DNA of 64,000 bases, taken from assembly GCA_015680685.1 (NCBI GenBank), contig MNCI01008930.1:152127-216126 (forward strand), given 5' to 3'. Shown here in pieces: positions 55,290 to 64,000 of the stretch. Within the stretch, counting starts at the first letter, position 1; every line of letters begins with the position of its first letter. This stretch comes from Gnetum montanum (Eukaryota > Streptophyta > Gnetopsida > Gnetales > Gnetaceae). A model generated the notes under the pieces. That model was given only the letters and a program-made list of their open reading frames with translations. It was not told the origin of the DNA and searched no databases. Made by a program: the position numbers and the translations under genes.

Positions 55290-57480
55290 ACTACCTTGGA
55301 TTGCTTTGAGGATAAAAATATTTCCTTTAGCCTTTATAATGCTCCTACAAATTTTTAGCATTTAGTCCTTAGCATCTTTTAGTAATATATTGGTAGTGGT
55401 ATGAAGGTCTTTATGGATTACTTCTCCACCTATGATACTAACTTTGAATAGATATTGGACCATTGTGAGTAAGTAATTAAATGATGTAGAGAAACAAACC
55501 TGTAGATCAATTAGCAAAATAGCCAGTTGATGATCAAAGATGACATTGTTTTGGGATATAGAGTTTCAAGAAAAGGAATAGAGGTGGACCTTGAGAAAGT
55601 AAGGGTCATCTAAGGAGTAACCAAGCAAAGTTAAACTATCAAATATGTGTTGTTCCTTGGTCATATCAATTACTACAAGTGGTTCATTGAAACTTTTTCT
55701 AGAATTACAAAACTACTAATAGAGCTCACCAAGAAAGATGAGATCTTTAAATAGACCAATGAATGCAAGTAAGAATTCCAACACCTAAAGCAGAAGCTTG
55801 TAGAAACCCCATTTCTATGTACACTAGATTAATCCAAGTCATTTCATATCATGAAAAACACATCTAACTATGCTTTGGGAGTGGTGCTTACATAAATGGA
55901 TGATCAAAAACATCCATATTATTTCCATTATGCAAGTTGAAGCATTGTAGGTATGAAACATAACTACACCACCACTGAAAAAGAACTCATGGTAGTGATG
56001 TATGCCTTGGAAAACATTAGGCACTATGTGCTTGGATATCTAATTTCTGTGCATGTAGACCATAGCACAACCTAATTCTTGATGAATAAACTAATGGTAA
56101 GCCTCTGTGTCATATGGTGGTTGGTGATTTTATAGGATTTTAATCTTACGATGATGGATAGAAAAGAAACCAAGAATGTAGTTACAAATAATTTATCTCC
56201 ATTGTGATGGAATAATAATAAGGATGCAAAACTTATATTTGATCAATCTCTAGATGAACTCCTCTTAGCTAAGTCCATTGAAGTTTAAGTACTAAGGTTG
56301 CCAATTGGCTCATAGGAAGAAATAATAGTTTCTTCATCAGATCAAACATTACATAGAAATTGAAGCCACCCTCTACAAAGTTTATACTAATGACCTAGTA
56401 TAATGGTGTGTATCAGACATAGATCAGTTGCAAGTCCTTCAAGATGCTCATGAAGGTCCTTGTGGGGGTCATTATATAGGAAGAAGGACTACCACATAGA
56501 TTTTCATGATAAGATACTTTTGGCCAAAAATCTTCAAGGATACTCATCATTTCTCTTATTTGTGTGAAAGATTTCAACAAGATGGAAGAGTAACCACTAG
56601 AATGGAAGGGTCCGAATAGTGTATCTAACCACTAAAGCCTTTTAACCTTTGGGGTATTAACTTCATGGGATCCATCACTTCCATGTTTAATGGGAAAGCC
56701 TACATTATAGTTGTAGTTAACTACTTTACCAAGTAGGCTGAAACTATAGCAATATTTGACTGTACATTTATCATAACAACTAAATTTTTTCAACAATAGA
56801 TGGTAAATAGGTTTGGTATTCCTAGAGTACTAATTTTAGATAACAAAACATATTTCATGGGTTCTATGTTTTGCAAGTTAATGCAATGCTTAGGGGTGCA
56901 ACATAAACTCATAACACCTTATTACGCCCAATCTAATGGTTAAGTAGAGATCACCAATAGGGAAATTACAAGAATCTTAATGTAAGCCATTAGTAGATAT
57001 AGGAAATATTAGATCATGAAGCTCAGTGATGTCCTTTGAGCATATAGCTTAATATGGAAACTTCTTATAAGTTACTCTCCTTATAAGTTGGTGTACAAAA
57101 TGTTACCAAAACTTCTAATTTAAACTAAACTTTATATACTCACAATAGCTTGTGAAATTGACATAGACATTAACCTTGCATAAAAATAATGACTCCTATT
57201 ACTTAATGTGCTAGATGAAAAAAGAAGAGTAGCCCTAATAATGAATGAAGTACATAAAGCACATAATAAACAACATAACGACACATGGATAAGGAAAGTT
57301 ACATTCAAACTAGGGGATAAGATTATCTATTGGAATCCTATGCATGTACCTCAACAAACTAAGTTCCAAACATTTTGAGAAGAACCTTACATAATCTACT
57401 CAAATTTTCCTTTTAGGCCTATGATAATTTACCATCAAACAAGGCCTCACAAGCACATGTTAGTCAACATGCAATAGATA
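55290..57480 (+). pseudogene. pol: Ath1 end of RT, RNase H and integrase
   Basis: RT resumes at SLYNAPTNF and MKVFMDYFSTY, where intact relatives have FMDD, so one catalytic Asp is replaced by Tyr. The connection GYRVSRKGIEVDLEKVRVI and FLGHINYYKWFIETFSRI follows. RNase H (about 55730-56100) has CTLD.SKSFHIMKNTSNYAL and YTTTEKELMVVMYALENIRH. Integrase (56400-57480) has the zinc-binding CGGHYIGRRTT region, LDNKTYFMGSMFCKLM with Asp kept but Gly changed, and the tail FKLGDKIIYWNPMHVPQ. Many stops, frameshifts near 56350 and later. Confidence 0.82.
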
Positions 57481-58658
57481 AAATCTGGAACCCTAAGTAA
57501 CCAACAAAATCACTAACATCTCTAATCAAGAACAAGTATGGTTTATTTTCCAAATCTCCGCCCTTTAACATAGTTGTAGAGGAGCTATCCATACACCATG
57601 AATCTTAATGAGGATACATAGTTTTCTTCTTTTTTATTTTACAATGTTCTTTACATGTTTCCCATTTTCTTAAATATTTTATTGATTAATTTATGTCTTT
57701 TTCTTTTCTTTATTATTTTCTCATTATTCTCTTGTTGTTTAAATTAGTCTTATCCAAAATCTCAAATTTTTTTTCATTGCTAGTACGAAATTTTGGTAGT
57801 GTTTGAATGTAGCTATTAAGATTTTGATTGATTCACAATTGGTTAATTTTTTCTTTGAATTATGTTTTCTATTAACAATCTATTACCTTTTTCATGATAT
57901 CAATTAGTGAGCTCATGACATCCATCCTTTCCATTTGTTCCATATGGAGTCTACATCATCGAATCATGAAGGTTATTTCACATTAAAACTAAAAGTAACA
58001 TACAATCTTGTTACCCAATGAACCAAGAAAGGACTACGAGGGCATGGAAAAGGGTATGACCTTAAGTGAATTTGATATGTTCTTGTTTCAACTCCCTTCT
58101 TAAGTCTATGATTCCTCATTGGTATATCATCACTCTTATTATTGACCATAAAATGAGACATATATTTGCATAGTATCATTTTATTCTAAAAAACACACAA
58201 AAATGACAATAATAGGAATTTAAAACACATCCCTTAGACAATTTCATAGGCTACAAGCACTAGTTATGAGACTAGAAAGGCATGTTATCCATGCTTGAAG
58301 GCACCCCTCTAACTAAGACCTTACCTACTTCTTCTCTTTTCTTCTTCTCTTAGAGTGATGGTTGTTCTTTGTGGTTGTCATAAACTCTTGATGGTAGAAG
58401 AGAAGAAATATATCAATGCAGGGTTACTATAATTGGCATGGACTTAGTTTAGGCTTGGAATAGACTAGTATTGAATCATCTTAATCACATAATTCACCAA
58501 GGACCTTGTGTGACTAGGATGCAAATAACCTATCTATTATTCTCTATCTTTCATTTACTCACTCAATCATTTATCACCTTACTCCTTCATATCATGGTAA
58601 ATTGAAATTTTTGTTCTCTAGTTCACATAATCCTAAAAAAATCCTTCATATGGGTAGG
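57481..58658 (+). other. Ath1 region after integrase
   Basis: AT-rich, T-rich at 57600-57780. A block near 58200-58340 has a reverse-complement match in Ath2 near 47480-47570, which identifies it as Athila-like 3' sequence. No gene is supported. The T7 LTR interrupts it at 58659. Confidence 0.65.
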
Positions 58659-58907
58659 TGAAACACCACAAAATTCTGAGCTTAGTACTTCTCCAACAAG
58701 AATCAAGCTAAGTCATGATGCTCCCCAGCATGACTGAAGCTTGAGGGCCTCACAGACAGCTTTAAGTAGAGTCAAAATCAACAAGAAATAGTTTTCTGGG
58801 ACCCACAGAAGACTACAATGACATCTGGCATTAAACTTGACAAATCTTGAGCTCAAAATACTTGGTTTTCACTAAGTATGCATCTTGTACACTGGCCTAT
58901 ACATGCC

Positions 58908-59395
58908 CAGGGTAGAGCAACTTTTGGGCCCCAAAAATGAGTCAAAATATGCTAGAATTGATCATCCGGATCCCCCAAGACCTTCCCTAAGGTCCCCAGT
59001 GGCTCTTAGGCACTTGAAAATCAAATTTTGTTCTTCAAATAATGGTCTTTCATTCCTGTACGCCCAGCGTGCAGCCAGTGTAGAGCAAATTTTGGGCCCA
59101 AAAAATGAGTCAAAACATGCTATAATTGAGTGTCTGGACCCCCCAGGACCTTCCCCAAGGTCCCCAGTAGCTCTCAAGCACTTGAAAATCAACTTTTTGG
59201 CTCCAAATGATGGTCTTTCATTCCTGTACGCCCAACGTATACGCCCAGCGTGCAGCCAGCGTAGAGCAACTTTTGGGCCCCAAAAATGAGCCAAAACATG
59301 CCAGAATTGAGCGTCTGGACCCCCAGGACCTTCCACAGGGTCCCCAGTAGCTCTTAGGCATCCAAAAATCAATTTTTGACCTTAAAATGAAGCAT
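58908..59395 (+). repeat. Three tandem 155-170 bp repeats in T7 U3
   Basis: Copies start near 58908, 59062 and 59230. Each holds GTAGAGCAA.TTTTGGGCC, then AAAAATGAG, CTGGA.CCCCC, GGACCTTCC and CACTTGAAAATCAA. Each of the first two ends with GGTCTTTCATTCCTGTACG. Confidence 0.88.
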
Positions 59396-59405
59396 TTTTA
59401 TGTGT

Positions 59406-59660
59406 GTACGCTGGCATGCTGTACATTGGCATGTTGTACGCTAGCATGCTATACGCTGGCATGCTGTACACTGGCATCCTGTACGCTGGCATGCTATATG
59501 CTGGCATGCTATACACTAGCATCCTATATGCTGGCATGCTGTACGCTGACATCCTATACGCTGGCATGCTATACGCTAGCATCCTGTACGCTGGCATGCT
59601 GTACTTTGGCATGCTATACGCTGGCATCCTGTACGCTGGCATCCTATACACTGGCATCTT
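59406..59660 (+). repeat. 15 bp minisatellite, 17 copies, in T7 U3
   Basis: The unit GTACGCTGGCATGCT, with few substitutions and no length change, repeats 17 times. Because 15 is a multiple of three, frames stay open on both strands and give pentapeptide patterns such as MPAYR/MPAYS. The unit contains GCATGC and TACGC, echoing the T5 palindrome. Confidence 0.95.
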
Positions 59661-59781
59661 GTACACTATACAGTTGTAACATATCTTGCACTTAGTCAAC
59701 GCACCACCTATCTTCCAATCTAAATTTTTCTCACCTTATAGCCACTCATCCCATTTCAGACCCGAGTCTAACATCAAAACC

Positions 59782-59790
59782 TATATAAAA
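59782..59790 (+). promoter_or_regulatory. TATA box of T7 LTR
   Basis: TATATAAAA, preceded by GAGTCTAACATCAAAACC as in T5 (GAGTC..CATCAAAACC-like). Confidence 0.65.
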
Positions 59791-60367
59791 ACTTTGATTT
59801 TTGACTAGATCTGGGCTCGAAAAATTAAAGTCATCCTGGCAAAAATCGGGGCAGACGAGACTAAGAAAATTGAGAACCCTGCATCCTATACGCTAGATTT
59901 CAACCCTGCACACTAGACATACAACCTCTACGCTATGCCTGTAGTCCGAACCAGCATGCTACCAAACCCTTGCATTCACCGGGGCTCTTCGTCCGCCTTG
60001 TGTCACATCCACAACTGCGTCTAGATTGGTGCATTGTAATTTTCATTATGCAATAATACTGCTACATTTTTTGCCAAGATTTGTTACAGTTTTTGTTGCT
60101 TCTTGTTTACTTACTATTTACGTTCCCGTACATTTATGCTTCGTTTCACATTAGTTACACTGTTTACGTATAACCCAGCGTATAGTATATCGGTGTACGT
60201 TCAAGGAAATCCTTGCCTAATCCTCGTGTGGACCACTCAAGGTACCCAGCCTTCATTAATTCTAGCTTGCGCTCAAGCGAAGGTAGGATCTTCTGTGCTT
60301 GTCCAATGATTCCCTGGCCTTTATTTCATTCTAGCCAGAGATCGACGATTTCGGACAGTATAGAAAA

Positions 60368-60386
60368 TGACGCTAGAAGGAGGGCC
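60368..60386 (+). promoter_or_regulatory. T7 primer-binding site (putative)
   Basis: TGACGCTAGAAGGAGGGCC, one transition away from the T5 site, five bases after the LTR. Confidence 0.75.
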
Positions 60387-60945
60387 TGACTTGTTTTTTG
60401 TTTAATCGAAACGCTGATCATGTTACCTATTCAAACATAGTGTTTATGCTGCTACAGTGTCTACGTTGCTACAGTGTCTACGCTACTATAGTGTTCAAGC
60501 TGCTACAGTGTCTACGCTATTATAGTGTTTACGTTGCTACAGTGTTCATGCTGCTATAATGTTTACACTGCTACAGTTCCGCTACAGTGTTTTTTCAACA
60601 AAAACACACAAAACAGGCCCGTTTCAAAGTCGAATTTGCTACGATTCGCACCTACTTCAAACAGGTCTAAGTACTAATGGCCACCAACATGGATCACATT
60701 ATCCAAGGCATACAATACAAACAACATAATGATTCCGAGATGAATTTCTCTTACCCGAGATTGCCATCTACGTACGACTACAGTTCATAATTTCATACTT
60801 AGTCAAATTGTCTCCCATTTACGCTGTACACACTGGATACTTAGAAAAATTTTCAGTGTTCACACGCTGGACACTTTGCACACTTAGCCTGAAACACACT
60901 CGGCACTTGTTAGCTAGCTCATACGTTGCCCCATCACACATCACC
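60387..60945 (+). repeat. T7 leader with GCTACAGTGT repeats
   Basis: Between about 60430 and 60600, about nine copies of TACAGTGTCTACGCTGC-like units repeat every 18-20 bases. The rest of the leader has no clear feature. Confidence 0.7.
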
Positions 60946-63600
60946 ATGGAGTCATCCCAGACCTCTAATGCACACACCTTCGTAATCCTCACATAGGAAT
61001 AATACAACTTTATCTGCGTGAAGATTTAGGCCAACCTTCCTCTGGACACCATAGAACAGGAGGCAAAATGAGACTTTGAGCGCATATACATGAGAGGTCA
61101 TGAATTCGTCCCCTCTATATATGACATCATCCCCCTTTCTGATTCTCATCATAGACTCATCTCCCAGCTCCTTCTAGCAAGGAGTCAAAACACACGGCAA
61201 CCCAATGAGGAGCCCCAAAACCAACATGATGTAGATGACTTCGAGGCACAATCTGAACCTAAGGATTCATACTACACCCTTAGTCCCCATGCCTACATGA
61301 ACCTGTCACTCCATCCTCACATGGGACAGATGGCCACTCACCAAGTATCAATGAGCACACAAGCACCGGTATCCCAACAGAGACTACCCACACCCATCTC
61401 CACCCAGTACATACCACACATGCAAACACATGGGGCCACTTTCACTACATCGGCCCAACACATCCAGGGTGTCACTTCACAGTTTGTGGCTAGGCAAGGA
61501 ACCATACCCCTTGTTCAACAACCCACTCACTTCAACGTGCCGCACCCCACAACCACAACTTTGAACATTGCTCCACAGCAACAAATGATAACCCAACAAC
61601 CTCCCCAACCAACTAATCTGCCTACCTCTCTCAAAAGTGGGCAGAAGCCAAACAAATGATGCAAGCATTAGTTGAAGAGGTAAAGCACCTCAAAATGGAA
61701 ATCACTGAACAAGTTAAAGTACTAGACTTCTACCAGGATGATCCAATTAGCTCTTCAGTGCCACCGTTAGCTTTGCCCAAGGGAATCACACTTCCACAAT
61801 TGACCAAATACAATGGGAAGGAAGATCCAAATGCTCACTTAGTCACATTTTGATTAGAAACTCTATTGCTTCAAGCTTGGCCCCACACAATCTTGCGCAT
61901 GTTTACTATGTCCTTAACGAGCGTAGCCTTAGACTGGTACAGAGCCTTACCTCATAACTCCATATCCTCTATTGAGAATCTGTTACATCAGTTCATTACC
62001 AGGTTTAAGTGCAACCTGAAGCCTGAAGAAACCCTAGACACTCTGATACAGGTGAAACAAGCACCACTTGAGCCTGTGCAAAAGTTCATCCAACGATGGA
62101 CTGCAGCCCTTAACGAGCTTCATGAGCCCATCCCTAAAAAGTATTTGCTTACGATTCTGAAGGGAGCCATGAATGACTTCATTAAGTCAAAACTATACTA
62201 CCTAAGCGCTCAAATGTTAAGCCAAGCGTTCACACAGATTAAGAACATTGAACAAGCTGAACAAACCAGCAATGAACCCGCCTATGTGGCTTACAAGAAC
62301 CAACATGTTGTCAAACAACAGACAACAATGGAAACTATATCCGCAAGCACAAAAACAACAAACACCAATACCAACCAGCTGCAACAACAAGGGCCACCCC
62401 AAGGCCCAACTTTCAATGCAAGGATCGCTCTAAGTATACATTGCTACCCACGCAACCCTCTAAACTACTAGAGAAACTCCTTAGAACTGTGCAAATTCAA
62501 TGCAAACAAGTAGTGGAAAATGCCCATCAAAGACACGATAGGTACTGTGAGCTACTAAGGAACCCCACATTAGCAGCACCAAATGAGTCCCCAGTCCCAC
62601 GACACTTCAAATTAGACCAATTTTGTCACTACCACCAGATGTCCGGTCACAATACTGACAACTATCATGCATTATAGGATGATCTACAAGCAATGATAGA
62701 ACGGGGCCAACTAAACATCAACACCTTGAATCAATCGAGCACAGACAATGCCCCCTATGTCATAAACTCCATTGGCAAAGACAGTAAGCCTAAAGCTATG
62801 CGGCAACCTTTTGTGATCCATGTTCCACCTAGAGCATCGACAACACCTTTCGTGGTCAAGGTACCACCACCTCATATGTCTGTTAAGACATTAAACTGGC
62901 CAGATTCAATACAATCCCAAGTGCCGAAGACACCCTTTATGGAAAAAGTACCACCACAGTCGTCCACTAAGACGTTAAACTGGCATGTCGCACCAACGAT
63001 AATAGCAAAGACACCTTTCGTTATCAAGGTGCCACAACAGGCTAGTCAAACAACAACAACACCTTCTAAACTTCCATTTGTCATAAAAGTGCCACCACAC
63101 GATGGCCTCTCACTTACCCTAAGCCCAACCGTAGGAAACATCTCAACCTCTCCTTCCTGAAGAGTCAACCTTGCCAACAACACAGATAAGCCTACCAAAT
63201 GGCAACAGAAGAGGAAAAATGAACAACAAACAACACCCACAACTGAAAAAAAGGACACATCTAATATACAACAACTGAACACTTGGGGCCCTGCCCCTCA
63301 TCCCAAACAAACCAAGCCCAAGCCCTCAACCCATACAGAGGCAACCAACACAACAGCAGACAACACAGACTTTGTAGCTACACTGGCCCAAGTGAAACAA
63401 ATGCTCAAACAAAAGAACACAATCATGAGCTTGTACGATTTGGTCATGACATCATTAGCTCATCATGAAGCCTTAGCATAAACGTTAGCATCCATTCCTG
63501 TTATAGAGGACATTCCCTGCTAACATGGAATCCATCCGTGCAACGATTTCACAACACACACCACAAGGATTTGGTTCAAACACCTTAGCCTTTCGTGATG
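60946..63600 (+). pseudogene. gag: T7 gag, frameshifted
   Basis: The ATG at 60946 (MESSQTSNAHTFVILT) precedes the N-terminal motif NFICVKI shared with T5. The next part has GHEFVPSIYDIIPLSDSHHR and a Pro/Gln/His-rich tail. The Gag domain (61690-62440) includes WPHTILRMFTMSLTSVALDW, QFITRFKCNLKPEETLDTLI and LKGAMNDFIKSKLYYLS. A knuckle-like CHYHQMSGHNTDNYHAL lies near 62630, with the last Cys replaced. Later come FVIKVPP repeats, with the TTAAACTGGC microrepeat inside coding sequence at about 62888 and 62974. Defects are frameshifts near 61645 and 62440, and stops at 61851, 62675 and 63158. The last stretch (TLAQVKQMLKQKNTIMSLYD) matches T5. Confidence 0.87.
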
Positions 63601-63639
63601 ATGTAGTTAAACGTAACCCTGAATGAGGGGAAGTCACAA

Positions 63640-64000
63640 CAGCTCCATTATCGATTAGTGTACATGTTGGGCAATGTATGATTCGTAGAGTGCACATTGA
63701 TAACGGTGCAGCAACAAACGTAGTTCTATACTTTGTCATCGAAAAACTAGGCATGGCAGATGAGATCATGCCAATAGAAACCACGTGTTTAAAATATTTC
63801 AATGGATCATGTGTCACAGTTAAGGCACAATCAACTTAGCCTTTGTGGTAGGAGAACAATTCCCCACCAGCGCAGAATTCACTGTCATAGAAGAGATACC
63901 CAGTTTCAACATGATTCTTGGTAGACCTTGGCTAGCACAACAATGAGTCATTTCCTCACCGATACATCAAGAAATCCACCTTCCATACGAAGGTGGACAA
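63640..64000 (+). pseudogene. T7 aspartic protease, cut by window end
   Basis: RRVHIDNGAATNVVLYFVIE holds the active site (D-N-G-A), followed by EIMPIETTCLKYFNGSCVTV. A frameshift lies near 63830, after which SAEFTVIEEIPSFNMILGRP and IHQEIHLPYEGG continue. It aligns along its length to the T2 and T5 proteases. Confidence 0.82.

Larger units (their letters stand above)
42421..55290 (-). mobile_element. Ath2: Athila-like element, 5'-truncated, split by Cop1
   Basis: On the minus strand the order is gag end/protease, RT, RNase H, integrase (split by Cop1), non-coding, a downstream ORF, and a probable 3' LTR. A block near 47480-47570 is the reverse complement of the 3' region of Ath1 near 58220-58330 (CACATCCCTTA, ACATGTTATCCATGC). 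The two elements are therefore of the same family. The 5' LTR and most of gag are missing at the junction with Ath1 near 55290. Confidence 0.72.
18922..58658 (+). mobile_element. Ath1: Athila-like Ty3/gypsy element, outer host in four pieces
   Basis: Four plus-strand fragments follow the order of one gypsy element: gag (18922-21112), protease (39262-40033), start of RT (41374-42210), and end of RT, RNase H, integrase and 3' region (about 55290-58658). The gaps are filled by T5, T6, Ath2 (with Cop1) and T7. The T5 junction is proved by a perfect CTCCT duplication. That the last fragment belongs to the same copy is inferred: the RT breaks off near the region before the LCNAP motif and resumes at that motif. 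Confidence 0.65.
58659..60362 (+). repeat. T7 5' LTR (1704 bp)
   Basis: It starts TGAAACACCACAAAATTCTG and ends TCGGACAGTATA (the usual CA end is mutated). U3 contains three 155-170 base tandem copies, then a 15 bp minisatellite. A TATA box lies at 59782. R/U5 shares the CATTCTAGCC..GACGATTTC block with T5. Confidence 0.88.
58659..64000 (+). mobile_element. T7: Tat-like element, 5' LTR, gag and start of protease
   Basis: LTR, PBS-like site, repeat-rich leader, gag and protease follow in order and run off the window. It is the same lineage as T5, with clear homology in LTR ends, PBS and gag, but its LTR repeats are different. The flank GTAGG (58654-58658) should recur after its 3' LTR if the copy is complete. 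Confidence 0.88.

Noticed and set aside
59382-59699. A 105-codon open frame of MPAY-type pentapeptides, with open frames also on the other strand
   Set aside because: It is the by-product of a 15 bp minisatellite whose period is a multiple of three. It has no start context, and the same stretch is open in three frames.
1-64000. tRNA, rRNA or other host RNA genes and ordinary single-copy host genes
   Set aside because: I saw no convincing cloverleaf or rRNA core sequence, and every substantial coding signal belongs to a retrotransposon or its cargo. A covariance-model scan would be needed to exclude small RNAs.
1-64000. An integrated plant pararetrovirus
   Set aside because: Integrase domains, LTRs with polypurine tracts, and 5 bp target duplications show Ty3/gypsy elements. 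I saw no movement protein or coat protein typical of caulimovirids.

Overview
This 64 kb window is plant nuclear DNA made almost entirely of nested LTR retrotransposons; I see no ordinary host gene. Two Ty3/gypsy lineages are recognisable from protein motifs. One is Tat-like: RT motif YVDD, a second archaeal-type RNase H, and PBS-like sequences of the form TGGCGCTAGAAGGAGGG. The other is Athila-like: RT motif FMDD or a mutated form. Very long Tat elements, deep nesting and heavy decay by C-to-T changes suggest a large-genome seed plant, possibly a gymnosperm. The species cannot be told from the sequence.

Layout by inferred nesting. Ath1 is a degraded Athila-like element on the + strand. It is the outer host and appears in pieces: gag 18.9-21.1 kb, protease 39.3-40.0 kb, start of RT 41.4-42.2 kb, and RT/RNase H/integrase 55.3-57.5 kb with its 3' region to 58.66 kb. 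Into it went T5 (21118-39256, a Tat element with both LTRs and a perfect CTCCT target duplication), T6 (a minus-strand solo LTR, 40039-41368), Ath2 (a minus-strand Athila-like element, about 42.4-55.3 kb) and T7 (58659 to the window end). Ath2 is itself split inside integrase by Cop1, a 2.7 kb element bounded by TG..CA with a CTAAG duplication. To the left lie T4 and T3 (minus-strand LTR plus gag), T2 (+ strand, lacking pol) and T1 (+ strand pol and 3' LTR), apparently inserted one into another.

The most unusual object is in T5. Between its sense protease and its sense pol lies an antisense gene of eight exons (32335 down to 27808). GT-AG junctions keep the reading frame, with one boundary ambiguous. 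A TATA box lies upstream and a natural stop ends the last exon. Exon 2 carries a recognisable but catalytically dead FCP1/NIF-type HAD phosphatase domain. The model predicts about 1045 residues and now carries five in-frame stop codons, so this copy is a pseudogene.

Two short repeats mark the Tat elements. One is a degenerate unit close to RYGACNTTAAACTRGCA. It forms arrays on both sides of the antisense gene and after integrase, and also occurs inside gag. The other is the palindrome GCGTATACGC, alternating purine and pyrimidine, which fills the T5 LTRs, leader and the first intron of the antisense gene. Other Tat LTRs carry related but different arrays, including 17 copies of a 15 bp unit in T7.

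Assembly notes: 372 Ns lie at 49003-49374, and two single-N joins (20528, 38846) are flanked by exact 46 and 43 base duplications that look like uncollapsed overlaps.
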